From assembly GCA_050950065.1 (NCBI GenBank), contig JBMNGX010000002.1, positions 248,001 to 312,000 on the forward strand: a DNA stretch of 64,000 nt, in the 5' to 3' direction. The translations under genes and the position numbers were made by a program. This DNA comes from JBAYOE01 sp050950065. GTDB taxonomy: Bacteria > Spirochaetota > Spirochaetia > Sphaerochaetales > Sphaerochaetaceae. This document shows positions 51,482 through 59,906 of this stretch, in pieces (the stretch's first letter is position 1; each line of letters begins with the position of its first letter). The notes below the pieces were generated by a model. That model made no database searches. It was not told the origin of the DNA and was given only the letters and a program-made list of their open reading frames with translations.

Positions 51482-52592
51482 AGTACCTTTTTAGATAGGA
51501 GTTTTTAAAACTCTCAAAGCGATCTTCACTAATAGCTAAGCGAGCTTTTTCAACTAAGTCATAGAGGTAAGTTAAGTTATGTTCAGTTGCTAACATTCCC
51601 CCTAACATCTCATTTGCTTTAAACATGTGACGAAGATAACCTCTTGAATAATCTTTACATGCACGACAGTTACACCCTTCTACTATTGGGCCTTGGTCAA
51701 AAGTGTGAACTGCTTTTTTCATCTGAATAAGACCATCGTCGGTAAATACAGAGCCATTTCTTCCTGCCCTAGTGGCTAAAACACAATCAAAGATATCTAT
51801 CCCATTGCCAATTGCATCTAAAATATAATCAGGAGATCCAATGCCCATCACATAGCGCACCTTATCTTTTGGTAAAAAACCAGTTGTGTAGTTTAAATAC
51901 TCACTAAAGGTTTCACTGCTTTCACCAACAGATAATCCTCCAATTGCGATACCAGGAAAATCGAGTTCACTAATTACCTCAGCTGACACTTTTCTTAAAT
52001 CTTTATAAAAGTTTCCTTGCACTATTCCAAAGAGTTTCCCTTTAAAATCTTCTTGATTTTCCCAATGTTCTTTAGAGCGCTTAGCCCACAGGTGGGTTAT
52101 ATCCATCGCCTCTTTTGCTTTGTGCCAGGAGATATCAGGGGCAGTACAAACATCTAAGACCATTAAGATATCGCTGCCTATAATTTTTTGGATGTCGACA
52201 ACTTTTTCAGGAGTTAGTTTGTGACGTGATCCATCAATATGACTTTGAAACATTACCCCCTCTTCTTCTATCTTTCTAAATTTAGATAAAGAGAAGATTT
52301 GAAAGCCCCCGCTATCAGTTAAGATATTTTTATTCCAATTACTGAAATTGTGTAAGCCTCCATAGGTTTCTAAAACTTCCATAGTTGGGCGTAAATAGAG
52401 ATGGTATGTGTTTGCTAAAATAAGATTGTAACCAATGTTACTAACTGTCTCATGGTGTAGCGCCTTAACAGTAGCATTAGTTCCCACTGGCATAAAGGTG
52501 GGAGTTTTAACTACTCCGTGTCCTAAAGTTAAAAGCCCGTTACGAGCAGCTGAGTTTTTATCTTGATAAGTAACTTCAAAGATGTTTTTCAT
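51471..52592 (-). CDS. tgt: Queuine tRNA-ribosyltransferase (tRNA-guanine transglycosylase)
   Basis: The 373-residue product is a TIM barrel with the base-binding ILTDSGGFQIFSL, the catalytic aspartate in DIFDCVLATRAGRNG, and the zinc site CNCRACKDYSRGYLRHMF. It exchanges guanine-34 for preQ1 in tRNAs with GUN anticodons, such as the tRNA-Tyr (GTA) found in this window. The gene is 3 bases downstream of the LptF/G permease pair and overlaps murJ. Confidence 0.96.
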   Translation of the reverse strand: MKNIFEVTYQDKNSAARNGLLTLGHGVVKTPTFMPVGTNATVKALHHETVSNIGYNLILANTYHLYLRPTMEVLETYGGLHNFSNWNKNILTDSGGFQIFSLSKFRKIEEEGVMFQSHIDGSRHKLTPEKVVDIQKIIGSDILMVLDVCTAPDISWHKAKEAMDITHLWAKRSKEHWENQEDFKGKLFGIVQGNFYKDLRKVSAEVISELDFPGIAIGGLSVGESSETFSEYLNYTTGFLPKDKVRYVMGIGSPDYILDAIGNGIDIFDCVLATRAGRNGSVFTDDGLIQMKKAVHTFDQGPIVEGCNCRACKDYSRGYLRHMFKANEMLGGMLATEHNLTYLYDLVEKARLAISEDRFESFKNSYLKRYYGL

Positions 52593-52595
52593 AAT

Positions 52596-53678
52596 CTATA
52601 TCCTACGAACTAAGTTAAATATTTGTGCAATGATAAACATAACAACAATTGGAATTAAAGGTCCCCAAATCGGATTGTATAGACCCTGTTTAGCAAAGAT
52701 TATACTAACCATGTTTAAAACATAGTAGATGACCGCTATAACTAAACTTAACAATATCGACAATACTAGGACATTTTTTTTCCACCCAAATATTGTTGCA
52801 CACGAAATAATCATCAGTAAAAGGGGGTTTATGTTGGCTAGAAGGCGATCAAAAAACTCAACTGCCAAAATCTGGTACTGATTAGCATTTATAATTTTAA
52901 TATTGTTTAAATAGGTGTATGCATCATCAAGTTTCATTGTCTCTATATCACCAGAAAGGTTTTTAAAATAGGTGCTACTTATATCAATTCTAGGGTCGAT
53001 TAAACTCTCTTTAGTAATTACTTCAACATCTAAGCTCTCAAAATCGATTGTGTAAATCTCAACATCTTTTAAATGCCACATCGAATTTTCATAAGTGCCA
53101 CTTTTAGCAACTATTTTTTCAACAACTTGAGCATTTTCATCGCTGAAGATAATTAAAACATCTCCAATTAGTTGTTGATCATCCCAATAATAACCAACAT
53201 GGATAACATAGGAGTTATCATACGATTGCAGTGTTACGTTGTGGTTATCTCCATCCCAATACGTTCCTAAATAAGTCTCATTTAACCTTTTGTGCTCAAC
53301 TGAGGCATCGATAGCAACCATTTCACTAAAGAAAAAGAGGGCAATTGAGATAATAATGCCAACAACTATTATTGGCTTAACTACTCTTTTAAAAGGATAA
53401 CCGCTATTGGATAAAATTATCATCTCGTTGTTTGCATGGAGCATTGCTAAAAAGTAGGTAGTTGAAAATAATAAAGATGGGGCTAAAGCATATAAGATTG
53501 CTTGAGGGATATAGTAATAAGAGATTAAAAGAATTTGAGTTATTTGAAGTTCTGCATTTAAATAACGATCTAAGTTACTAAAGGTGTTAAACAATAAAAT
53601 CATTGTAGTTAATAACAACAAGGCAAAAAATGAGGTTTTAAGGATAGAAAATACAATGTAACGATCCAATATTCTCAT
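52596..53678 (-). CDS. LptF/LptG family permease (second of the pair)
   Basis: The product has 360 residues. I chose the ATG at 53678, which overlaps the stop of the preceding gene by 4 bases and gives the family opening MRILDRYIVFSILKTSFFALL. The YjgP/YjgQ layout is clear: two to three N-terminal helices, a periplasmic beta-jellyroll region (about 120-260) and C-terminal helices. It carries IILSNSGYPFKRVVKPI, the cytoplasmic coupling-helix region. With its partner and LptB it extracts lipid from the inner membrane. Treponemes lack classical LPS, so the cargo may be another glycolipid; that is inference. LptF and LptG cannot be told apart safely here. Confidence 0.88.
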   Translation of the reverse strand: MRILDRYIVFSILKTSFFALLLLTTMILLFNTFSNLDRYLNAELQITQILLISYYYIPQAILYALAPSLLFSTTYFLAMLHANNEMIILSNSGYPFKRVVKPIIVVGIIISIALFFFSEMVAIDASVEHKRLNETYLGTYWDGDNHNVTLQSYDNSYVIHVGYYWDDQQLIGDVLIIFSDENAQVVEKIVAKSGTYENSMWHLKDVEIYTIDFESLDVEVITKESLIDPRIDISSTYFKNLSGDIETMKLDDAYTYLNNIKIINANQYQILAVEFFDRLLANINPLLLMIISCATIFGWKKNVLVLSILLSLVIAVIYYVLNMVSIIFAKQGLYNPIWGPLIPIVVMFIIAQIFNLVRRI

Positions 53679-54916
53679 ATTCGCCTCGAAGGTAACAAAG
53701 CTAAAATAGCTATTAAAACAACAACAATATTGGGACCCCACATCAAGAAACCTGGATTATATGGAAATTCCAATATTTGTAGTTGGGCAAAAAAGAGCAA
53801 AAACCAATATCCACTAGCTACAACTAAAGACAATCCAAAACCAAACAACCTTCCATGTTTAACTTTCAATAGCGCTAAAGGAAATGTTATAAAAACTAAA
53901 AAAAATGAACTAAAAGAGAGGGCAATTTTTTTATGAAGTTCGGCTCGGTAGTATTGTAAATAGAAATTAATTGGGCGCTCTTTCTTTAAATAGGCAATAT
54001 CCTCTTCTAAAAGCTTAATTCTCTCTCTATTTTCTTCTTGTTGTAATTCAATTGTTAATTTTTCAATTTTCTCTAATCTTGTTTGTTCACTTTTAGCTAA
54101 ATCAGCTTTTCTTAGTTCTATAGCTTTTAAAAGGTCTCTGCTACTTAATTGAGAGGGACTTAAATCTTGCATTTGAGATAATTCACTTTTTAAATCAATA
54201 TAGTAGAGCATCTGATCTGCTGTCCCTATTTCCCAATTTTGTTTGTTCTTTTGATCTAAAGAGAGCACTTTAGGATTTTCTAAGTTGATTGCATAAAGAT
54301 AACTGTCTAAATCAAGTAAATTTAATTTCCCTTTTGTTGAACTGATAATCTCCCCTTTTTGAGTTGTATCAAAGATAAGGAGTGAGTCAATTTCATTATC
54401 TTTAACCTCTTGGGTGACTAGTACTTTATCACCTACCCTTTTTACTGCATAACTTTCTAACTCAATGGTGGGTACTTGTTCCATCAACTCACTGTAAAGT
54501 TCCTTAAAGCGGTAGCTACTGTATGGTAAAAGTAAATCAGCAACTACAAAGGTTAAAGCAGCTAGAATAATAGAGGAAATTACTATTACTGAAAAAGCTT
54601 TTCTTAAAGGGATTCCTAATGTTCTAATAGCTAAGATTTCATTTTTCTCAGCAAGCTCTCCAATTAACATTGCAGAGGCACTCAAAGTTGAAAAAGGGAT
54701 TGTGTATAAGAGAATTTGGGGGATAGAGAGGGCAATTAATCTAACTACAGCATTAAATGAGACACTTTTAATTAAAACTTTTTGGGCAAATAAGAGGAGT
54801 TGATTAATAAAAAAGATGAAGAAAAAGAAGATAAAGGCAACAATCAATGAATTGATAAACCCTTTGAGAATATAAGAGTGTAAGATCGTTGATTTTGAGA
54901 CTCTATCGCCTCTCAC
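53675..54916 (-). CDS. LptF/LptG family permease (first of the pair)
   Basis: The product has 413 residues. The GTG at 54916 is preceded by AGGAG at 6 bases and gives MRGDRVSKSTILHSYILKG. Six membrane helices are split as three at the N-terminus and three near the C-terminus. The segment AEKNEILAIRTLGIPLRKAF is the coupling helix that contacts LptB. The periplasmic region (about 120-330) contains an unusual highly charged coiled-coil insert around 265-320 (KADLAKSEQTRLEKIEKL) not seen in the partner. It starts 2 bases after the dut stop. Confidence 0.88.
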   Translation of the reverse strand: MRGDRVSKSTILHSYILKGFINSLIVAFIFFFFIFFINQLLLFAQKVLIKSVSFNAVVRLIALSIPQILLYTIPFSTLSASAMLIGELAEKNEILAIRTLGIPLRKAFSVIVISSIILAALTFVVADLLLPYSSYRFKELYSELMEQVPTIELESYAVKRVGDKVLVTQEVKDNEIDSLLIFDTTQKGEIISSTKGKLNLLDLDSYLYAINLENPKVLSLDQKNKQNWEIGTADQMLYYIDLKSELSQMQDLSPSQLSSRDLLKAIELRKADLAKSEQTRLEKIEKLTIELQQEENRERIKLLEEDIAYLKKERPINFYLQYYRAELHKKIALSFSSFFLVFITFPLALLKVKHGRLFGFGLSLVVASGYWFLLFFAQLQILEFPYNPGFLMWGPNIVVVLIAILALLPSRRI

Positions 54917-54917
54917 T

Positions 54918-55364
54918 TTAAACTCCTGTCGAGCCAAACCCCCGTTCGCCTCGTGTAGTAGATGATACTTCACTCGCCTCTACAAATCTACTTTGAACTA
55001 CAGGAGCTATAATCATTTGGGCAATGCGCATATGGTGGACAATTGTAAAACTAGCATTGCCTAAATTGATTATTGGAATTTTTATCTCCCCTCGGTAATC
55101 ACAATCGATAGTACCTGGGCTATTTAGAACAGTTATTCCATTTTTGATTGCAAGGCCACTACGAGGCCTTATTTGAGCTTCATATCCTTTTGGTAGTTCT
55201 ATTACTATACCTGTAGGAATCAACGCTCTTTGGCCCACCTCGAGAGTTATGGGCCCATCAATTAAGGCTGCAAACAAATCAGCGCCTGCTGCCCCCTTTG
55301 AGCTATAATGGGGAAGTTTACCCTCCCCTATTAATACAACATTGACTAAAAGAGTGTTTTCCAC
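54918..55364 (-). CDS. dut: dUTP pyrophosphatase
   Basis: The 148-residue product has the five trimeric dUTPase motifs, including AAGADLFAAL, RPRSGLAIKNGITVLNSPGT with DCDYRGEI, and the C-terminal arm RGERGFGSTGV. It converts dUTP to dUMP, keeping uracil out of DNA. The start is a GTG that shares one base with the pnp stop (TAGTG). No strong ribosome-binding site is seen apart from the GAG-rich end of pnp. Confidence 0.95.
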   Translation of the reverse strand: MENTLLVNVVLIGEGKLPHYSSKGAAGADLFAALIDGPITLEVGQRALIPTGIVIELPKGYEAQIRPRSGLAIKNGITVLNSPGTIDCDYRGEIKIPIINLGNASFTIVHHMRIAQMIIAPVVQSRFVEASEVSSTTRGERGFGSTGV

Positions 55365-57463
55365 TACTTCTCTTGCTCCTCTAAAGCATCAATGTAACTG
55401 AGGTTCAACCTACCCATACGATCAATTTCGATCAATTTAACGGGGATCTCTTGGTTGAGCTCTAATACATCATTTACGTTGTTAACTCGCTTACGTGAGA
55501 GTTTACTGATGTGACATAGTCCCTCTTTGCCAGGAAGTATCTCAATAAAAGCACCAAAGTCCATAATTCTTTTAACTGTACCGTTGTATATACGACCAAC
55601 TTCGGGCTCTTCAACAATTGATTTAACTAAATCATAAGCTTTTTGAGCACTTAAGCGATCTTTACCAAAAATAGTGACAGTTCCATCGTTGTCGATATTG
55701 ATTTCTGCCCCAGTTTGTTCGGCAATTCCTTTAATGGTTTTACCACCAGTACCAATAACAGCACCAATTTTATCTTCATCAACTTTCAATGATAATATTT
55801 TAGGGGCAAATTGGCTAATTTCCTCTCTTGGAGCATTTAATGCTTTACCCATCTCTTTGAGGATGTGCATTCTCCCCTCTTTAGCTTGGCTAAGGGCTTT
55901 TTTCATAATCTCACTAGTAACACCAGCAATTTTAATATCCATTTGAAAAGCTGTTATTCCATCTACAGTTCCTGCAACTTTGAAGTCCATATCCCCTAGA
56001 TGGTCCTCTTCTCCTAAGATGTCACTTAAAACAACATACTTTTGGTAATCAGCACCTTCAGTAATTAAACCCATTGCAATACCAGCAACTGGTTTATCAA
56101 TGGTTACTCCCCCATCCATTAAGGCTAAGGTTCCACCACACACTGATGCCATAGAAGAGGAGCCATTGGACTCTAAGATTTCTGATACTACTCTAATTGT
56201 GTAAGGAAAATCATCTTTACTTGGTAAAACAGGCTCTAAAGCTCTTTGAGCTAAATGTCCATGTCCAATTTCTCTTCTACCAGTTCCTAAACGACCAGTC
56301 TCACCAACACTAAATGGTGGGAAGTTGTAGTGAAGCATGAAGTTGCTAAAGTGTTTATCACCATCGATAGTGTCAAACATTTGCTCATCACTAGCACTAC
56401 CTAAAGTTAAAGTTACTAAGCTTTGAGTCTCCCCTCTAGTAAATAGGGCACTTCCATGAGTTCTTGGTAAAATTGAGACTTCACTAGTGATCTTCCGAAC
56501 TTCATCAGCTTTACGTCCGTCAGTTCTTAGTCCCTCTTCCAAAATAGAGTGGCGTAAAATCTCATACTCAAGATCTTCAAACATTGTATCAACTTTCTCA
56601 GGTTTTTCGCTGTTTTCAATCTCAGTGGCAAATTTCTCTTTAACTTCAGCCTTTACTTTATCTAAAGCAGCATAGCGCTCCATTTTTCCTTTAACAAAAG
56701 AGGCCTCTTTATAAAGGGGGTAAGCGTAAGAGCGAATTGGCTCTAAGAAACTTAAATCTTCTTCAATTTTAATTAAAGGAAGTTTCTCTTTACCCACTAA
56801 AGTAGCTAACTCTTTTTGAACTTTACAAAGTTCCCCAATGATACTCTCTGCTTTGTCGATAGCTTCAAGCATCATCTCTTCGCTAACTTGTTTCCCCCCC
56901 CCTTCAACCATTGTAATTCCATCTTCAGTACCAGCAACAACAATCTCTAATGTTGCTTTTTCGATTTGTTGGAAAGTTGGGTTGATAACAAACTCATTAT
57001 CAACATAGGCAACTCTAACTGCAGCAACAGGACCATCAAATGGGATGTCACTGATAGTAACAGCAGCGGATGAGGCAATCATAGCGATGATATCTGGTGG
57101 GTTAACCATGTCACTACTGATAACAGTTGGGACAACTTGGATCTCCCTACCAAACGCTTTATCAAATAGAGGGCGCATAGGGCGGTCAATCAAGCGCGAG
57201 ACTAAAATCTCTTTATCTTTAGGTCTTCCCTCTCTTTTTAAAAATCCTCCAGGGATTTTACCTGCAGCATAATATTTTTCATTGTACTCAACTTGAAGTG
57301 GTACATAATCTAATGGTGTCTCTGGAGCCCTTCCAGCACAAGCGGTTGCTAATACTGCAGAGCCTTCAAATGAGGCGTAAACAGCACCATTAGCCTGTTT
57401 AGCCATCTTACCGGTCTCAAGAACCAATGTTCCTGAACCAAGTTTAATTTTTACTGATTCCAT
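55364..57463 (-). CDS. pnp: Polyribonucleotide nucleotidyltransferase (PNPase)
   Basis: The product has 699 residues from the ATG at 57463, which has AAGG 5 bases upstream; longer readings would start inside the terminator region. It has two RNase PH domains (about 1-210 and 290-520; FFTRGETQSL-type ALFTRGETQSLVTLTLG and the active-site GDMDFKVAGT), a KH domain (IGTGGKTIKGIAEQTGA) and a C-terminal S1 domain (GRIYNGTVKRIMDFGAF). It degrades RNA from the 3' end with phosphate. It follows rpsO, the usual order. Confidence 0.96.
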   Translation of the reverse strand: MESVKIKLGSGTLVLETGKMAKQANGAVYASFEGSAVLATACAGRAPETPLDYVPLQVEYNEKYYAAGKIPGGFLKREGRPKDKEILVSRLIDRPMRPLFDKAFGREIQVVPTVISSDMVNPPDIIAMIASSAAVTISDIPFDGPVAAVRVAYVDNEFVINPTFQQIEKATLEIVVAGTEDGITMVEGGGKQVSEEMMLEAIDKAESIIGELCKVQKELATLVGKEKLPLIKIEEDLSFLEPIRSYAYPLYKEASFVKGKMERYAALDKVKAEVKEKFATEIENSEKPEKVDTMFEDLEYEILRHSILEEGLRTDGRKADEVRKITSEVSILPRTHGSALFTRGETQSLVTLTLGSASDEQMFDTIDGDKHFSNFMLHYNFPPFSVGETGRLGTGRREIGHGHLAQRALEPVLPSKDDFPYTIRVVSEILESNGSSSMASVCGGTLALMDGGVTIDKPVAGIAMGLITEGADYQKYVVLSDILGEEDHLGDMDFKVAGTVDGITAFQMDIKIAGVTSEIMKKALSQAKEGRMHILKEMGKALNAPREEISQFAPKILSLKVDEDKIGAVIGTGGKTIKGIAEQTGAEINIDNDGTVTIFGKDRLSAQKAYDLVKSIVEEPEVGRIYNGTVKRIMDFGAFIEILPGKEGLCHISKLSRKRVNNVNDVLELNQEIPVKLIEIDRMGRLNLSYIDALEEQEK

Positions 57464-57494
57464 CTTTTTCCTTCTTTCTACTAATAACGACAAA

Positions 57495-57528
57495 AGCCCC
57501 TGAAATCCTAAAAGGGATTTTAGAGGCT
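57495..57528 (-). terminator. Hairpin terminator between rpsO and pnp
   Basis: On the minus strand a 14-bp stem with one mismatch (AGCCTCTAAAATCC against GGATTTCAGGGGCT) is followed by TTTTGTC. The weak T tract suggests partial read-through into pnp, as at the E. coli rpsO-pnp junction. On the plus strand the hairpin is followed by a longer T tract, but no plus-strand gene precedes it. Confidence 0.75.
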
Positions 57529-57552
57529 ATTTTTTATCTTCTTTTTTTCCAA

Positions 57553-57819
57553 TTATTTTCTCAACTCAAGTTTTTGGATAAGTTCACGGTAGCGATTAAT
57601 ATCTTTGTTTCTCACATATTTAAGAAGACGGCGTCGTGAACCAACTAACTTCAAAAGGCCTCTTCTACTTGCATGATCTTTTGGATAGTTAGCGAAGTGT
57701 TGTTGTAGGTCCTTAATACGTGCTGTTAGCAATGCGATTTGAACCTCGGCTGAACCAGTGTTAGCATCTGATCCACCAAACTCACTTATTATCTGTTTCT
57801 TAGTCTCTTTTGTTACCAT
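57553..57819 (-). CDS. rpsO: 30S ribosomal protein S15
   Basis: The 88-residue product has the standard S15 length. Family segments are NTGSAEVQIALLTARIKDLQQHF, DHASRRGLLKLVGSRRRLLKYV and the C-terminal YRELIQKLELRK. S15 binds the central domain of 16S rRNA early in 30S assembly. It lies 2 bases after the ribF stop and before pnp, the typical truB-ribF-rpsO-pnp order. Confidence 0.97.
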   Translation of the reverse strand: MVTKETKKQIISEFGGSDANTGSAEVQIALLTARIKDLQQHFANYPKDHASRRGLLKLVGSRRRLLKYVRNKDINRYRELIQKLELRK

Positions 57820-57821
57820 TT

Positions 57822-58655
57822 TTAGGTTAACTCCTTTACAAATTGCAAATTCTCATAACGAACTTTTTTATTAGCCCGTTTTGAAAACTCATCCCCTTTT
57901 AATTCAAGGTGTTTCTCGTCAATCTCACAGATCATCGAGTATTTGGATGAATCTTCCATCACCAAAAGTGTTTCGTACCTTCCAGGTGGCGGTAGAAGTT
58001 GTACAAACAAACTACTTTCAAATGTTACAGGGTATTGGTTAGAGCTGTAAGGCATCGGACATAAATCTAATGCGTAATACCTACCTAAAAGTGACAATAT
58101 AGTAGCCACTTTACCCTGAGTGAGGTTTTGTCGCACCAAGGTGCTACTATCGACACTCCCATCACTTAATTTATAGGTGGCAGGAACCTCAACTGTTGCG
58201 TTTTTACAAAGCTTTTTAACTATTTGGTGTAACTCTTTCACACCAGTATCAGCCTTATGTCCACACCTAAAATCTTCACCAACAACGATGGCTTGGACGT
58301 CAAACATTGAGCAACAGCGCCCGATAAACTCCTCGCCTGTCAGTTTACTGATATCAACAGAAAAGTCAATCACAACCAAATAATCGACCCCCAGCTTCTC
58401 GAAAAATTGGGTGCTCTGACGAAGACTCATCAGTGGCAGTTTATAGGGGTTTCTTCCAATAATTGTCTTGGGGTTTTTGCTAAAAGTGAATACAGCAACT
58501 TTAGTATCTTCCTCTTTTTTAGCAATGTTTACTGCACTGTTAATCACCCTTTGGTGACCGTAGTGAAATCCATCATAAACACCAATTGAGATAACTGTTT
58601 TTTGTCTCTTTAGTTGAGGATCGTTGTAAAGTTGGTGAAAATCAAATATTTGCAT
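57822..58655 (-). CDS. ribF: RibF-like FMN adenylyltransferase, riboflavin kinase domain not recognisable
   Basis: The 277-residue product has a good FAD-synthetase domain (about 1-185): SIGVYDGFHYGHQRVI (the GFDGxHxGH motif), FSKNPKTIIG, VGEDFRCGH and SSTLVRQNLTQG. The usual C-terminal flavokinase should begin GRPY and carry GFPTANI; here residues 190-277 start GRYYALD but then lack the PTAN metal site and the catalytic glutamate region. The protein may only adenylate FMN, leaving FMN synthesis to another enzyme. Start overlaps truB by one base. Confidence 0.82.
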   Translation of the reverse strand: MQIFDFHQLYNDPQLKRQKTVISIGVYDGFHYGHQRVINSAVNIAKKEEDTKVAVFTFSKNPKTIIGRNPYKLPLMSLRQSTQFFEKLGVDYLVVIDFSVDISKLTGEEFIGRCCSMFDVQAIVVGEDFRCGHKADTGVKELHQIVKKLCKNATVEVPATYKLSDGSVDSSTLVRQNLTQGKVATILSLLGRYYALDLCPMPYSSNQYPVTFESSLFVQLLPPPGRYETLLVMEDSSKYSMICEIDEKHLELKGDEFSKRANKKVRYENLQFVKELT

Positions 58656-59557
58656 TAAGAACCTCGACTACATGCTACTGCAACAACTTTAATGGGCACT
58701 TTGTACTCATCTAAAGCGGCAACTCCCATCAGTGCTCCTTGTGTGGAAAAAAGGGCTGCATGGGTATCGCTATTTTCTATATCTGCATCAACAATTGCTT
58801 CACTGTTGGGTAGATTCCCATAACAAAAGCGCTCTGAACTTTTCTCATCGATAACAATTTTACCAATATTGGGCAACCTTAATAATCGGGTGCTACTATC
58901 TTCAGCATGGTGACGTAAACGGGTGTAATCTGTTGAATCAACTGCCTCGTCTAACAAATAGGGGCCAATAGCTATTCTTTGTAGTGAATATAGGTGTCCC
59001 CTAGAGTTACACGCTAATGCTAAATCTCGAGCAATAGAGCGAATATAGGTCCCTTTAGAGCAGTGAATTTCAACTTCTAAGTCTTTTTCGTCCCAACTAA
59101 TAATTTTAGTACTAAATATTTCTACTTGACGGGAAGGCATCGATACTCGTTGTCCTTTTCTTGCCAAGCGGTAAGCACGCTCTCCTTGGATGTGGATTGC
59201 AGAGTATTGAGGCGGTTGTTGCTCTATTTTGCCAATGAATTGAGTTTTTAAAACTTCTTCAATCTCTTTAAGAGTTGGAATTGAACCAACACCAACAACT
59301 TGCCCATCTGGATCTAAAGTTTCAGTCTCACTACCAAAGCGAATAGTTGCTAAATACTTTTTATCCAGATTGGTAAAAAGGGTGTTTAGTTTAGTCAATT
59401 GGCCAGTTAAAACAATCATTAAGCCGGTTGCAAAGCGATCTAGTGTTCCTGCATGCCCCACTTTTGGGTCAATTAGGCGTTTAATTGGTCCTAAAGAGGC
59501 AAAGGATGTGACTCCCTCCTCTTTATTCAATAAAAGTATAGAAGAACTTTTACTCAT
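58655..59557 (-). CDS. truB: tRNA pseudouridine-55 synthase TruB
   Basis: The 300-residue product has VGHAGTLDRFATGLMIVLTG, where the catalytic aspartate sits in GTLD (arginine replaces the usual proline after it). QQPPQYSAIHIQGERAYRLARKG, cut here to QPPQYSAIHIQGERAYRLA, and IHCSKGTYIRSIARDLA are also family motifs. It makes pseudouridine in the T loop of tRNAs. It overlaps rbfA by 8 bases and ribF by one. Confidence 0.95.
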   Translation of the reverse strand: MSKSSSILLLNKEEGVTSFASLGPIKRLIDPKVGHAGTLDRFATGLMIVLTGQLTKLNTLFTNLDKKYLATIRFGSETETLDPDGQVVGVGSIPTLKEIEEVLKTQFIGKIEQQPPQYSAIHIQGERAYRLARKGQRVSMPSRQVEIFSTKIISWDEKDLEVEIHCSKGTYIRSIARDLALACNSRGHLYSLQRIAIGPYLLDEAVDSTDYTRLRHHAEDSSTRLLRLPNIGKIVIDEKSSERFCYGNLPNSEAIVDADIENSDTHAALFSTQGALMGVAALDEYKVPIKVVAVACSRGS

Positions 59558-59906
59558 CTTTAATGTCCAGGCTCTCTATAATTTGATTAACTGCCTGCCC
59601 CTCCTTGATTGAAAGGTCTGCCTTAAAGGTTAATTGAGGTGTGTGACGTGTATTTAAGACGTTTTTAAGGCGACTTTGAATAAAGCCACTAGCCCGATTT
59701 AAGGCTGTAACCGATCGGTGAAGTTTGTTTTCATCTAAGAAAGTTGAGACGTAGATAGTTGCATAAGCGCTATCGGCACTTAAAGAAACCCCGCTAACTG
59801 AGACAAACTCACTTAGCATGGGGTGTTTAATTTGTTTAGTTACAATCATCGTGCTAATTGCTTCTGCTATTCTACTCTCTAATCTTTTATGAATATGATC
59901 ACTCAT
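59550..59906 (-). CDS. rbfA: Ribosome-binding factor A
   Basis: The 118-residue product has the KH-like RbfA fold. SDHIHKRLESRIAEAISTMI at the start, FVSVSGVSLSADSAYATIYVS in the middle (Ser-rich variant) and TRHTPQLTFKADLSI near the end are family segments. It acts in late 30S maturation. It sits between infB and truB with 8-base overlaps on both sides. Confidence 0.93.
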   Translation of the reverse strand: MSDHIHKRLESRIAEAISTMIVTKQIKHPMLSEFVSVSGVSLSADSAYATIYVSTFLDENKLHRSVTALNRASGFIQSRLKNVLNTRHTPQLTFKADLSIKEGQAVNQIIESLDIKDE

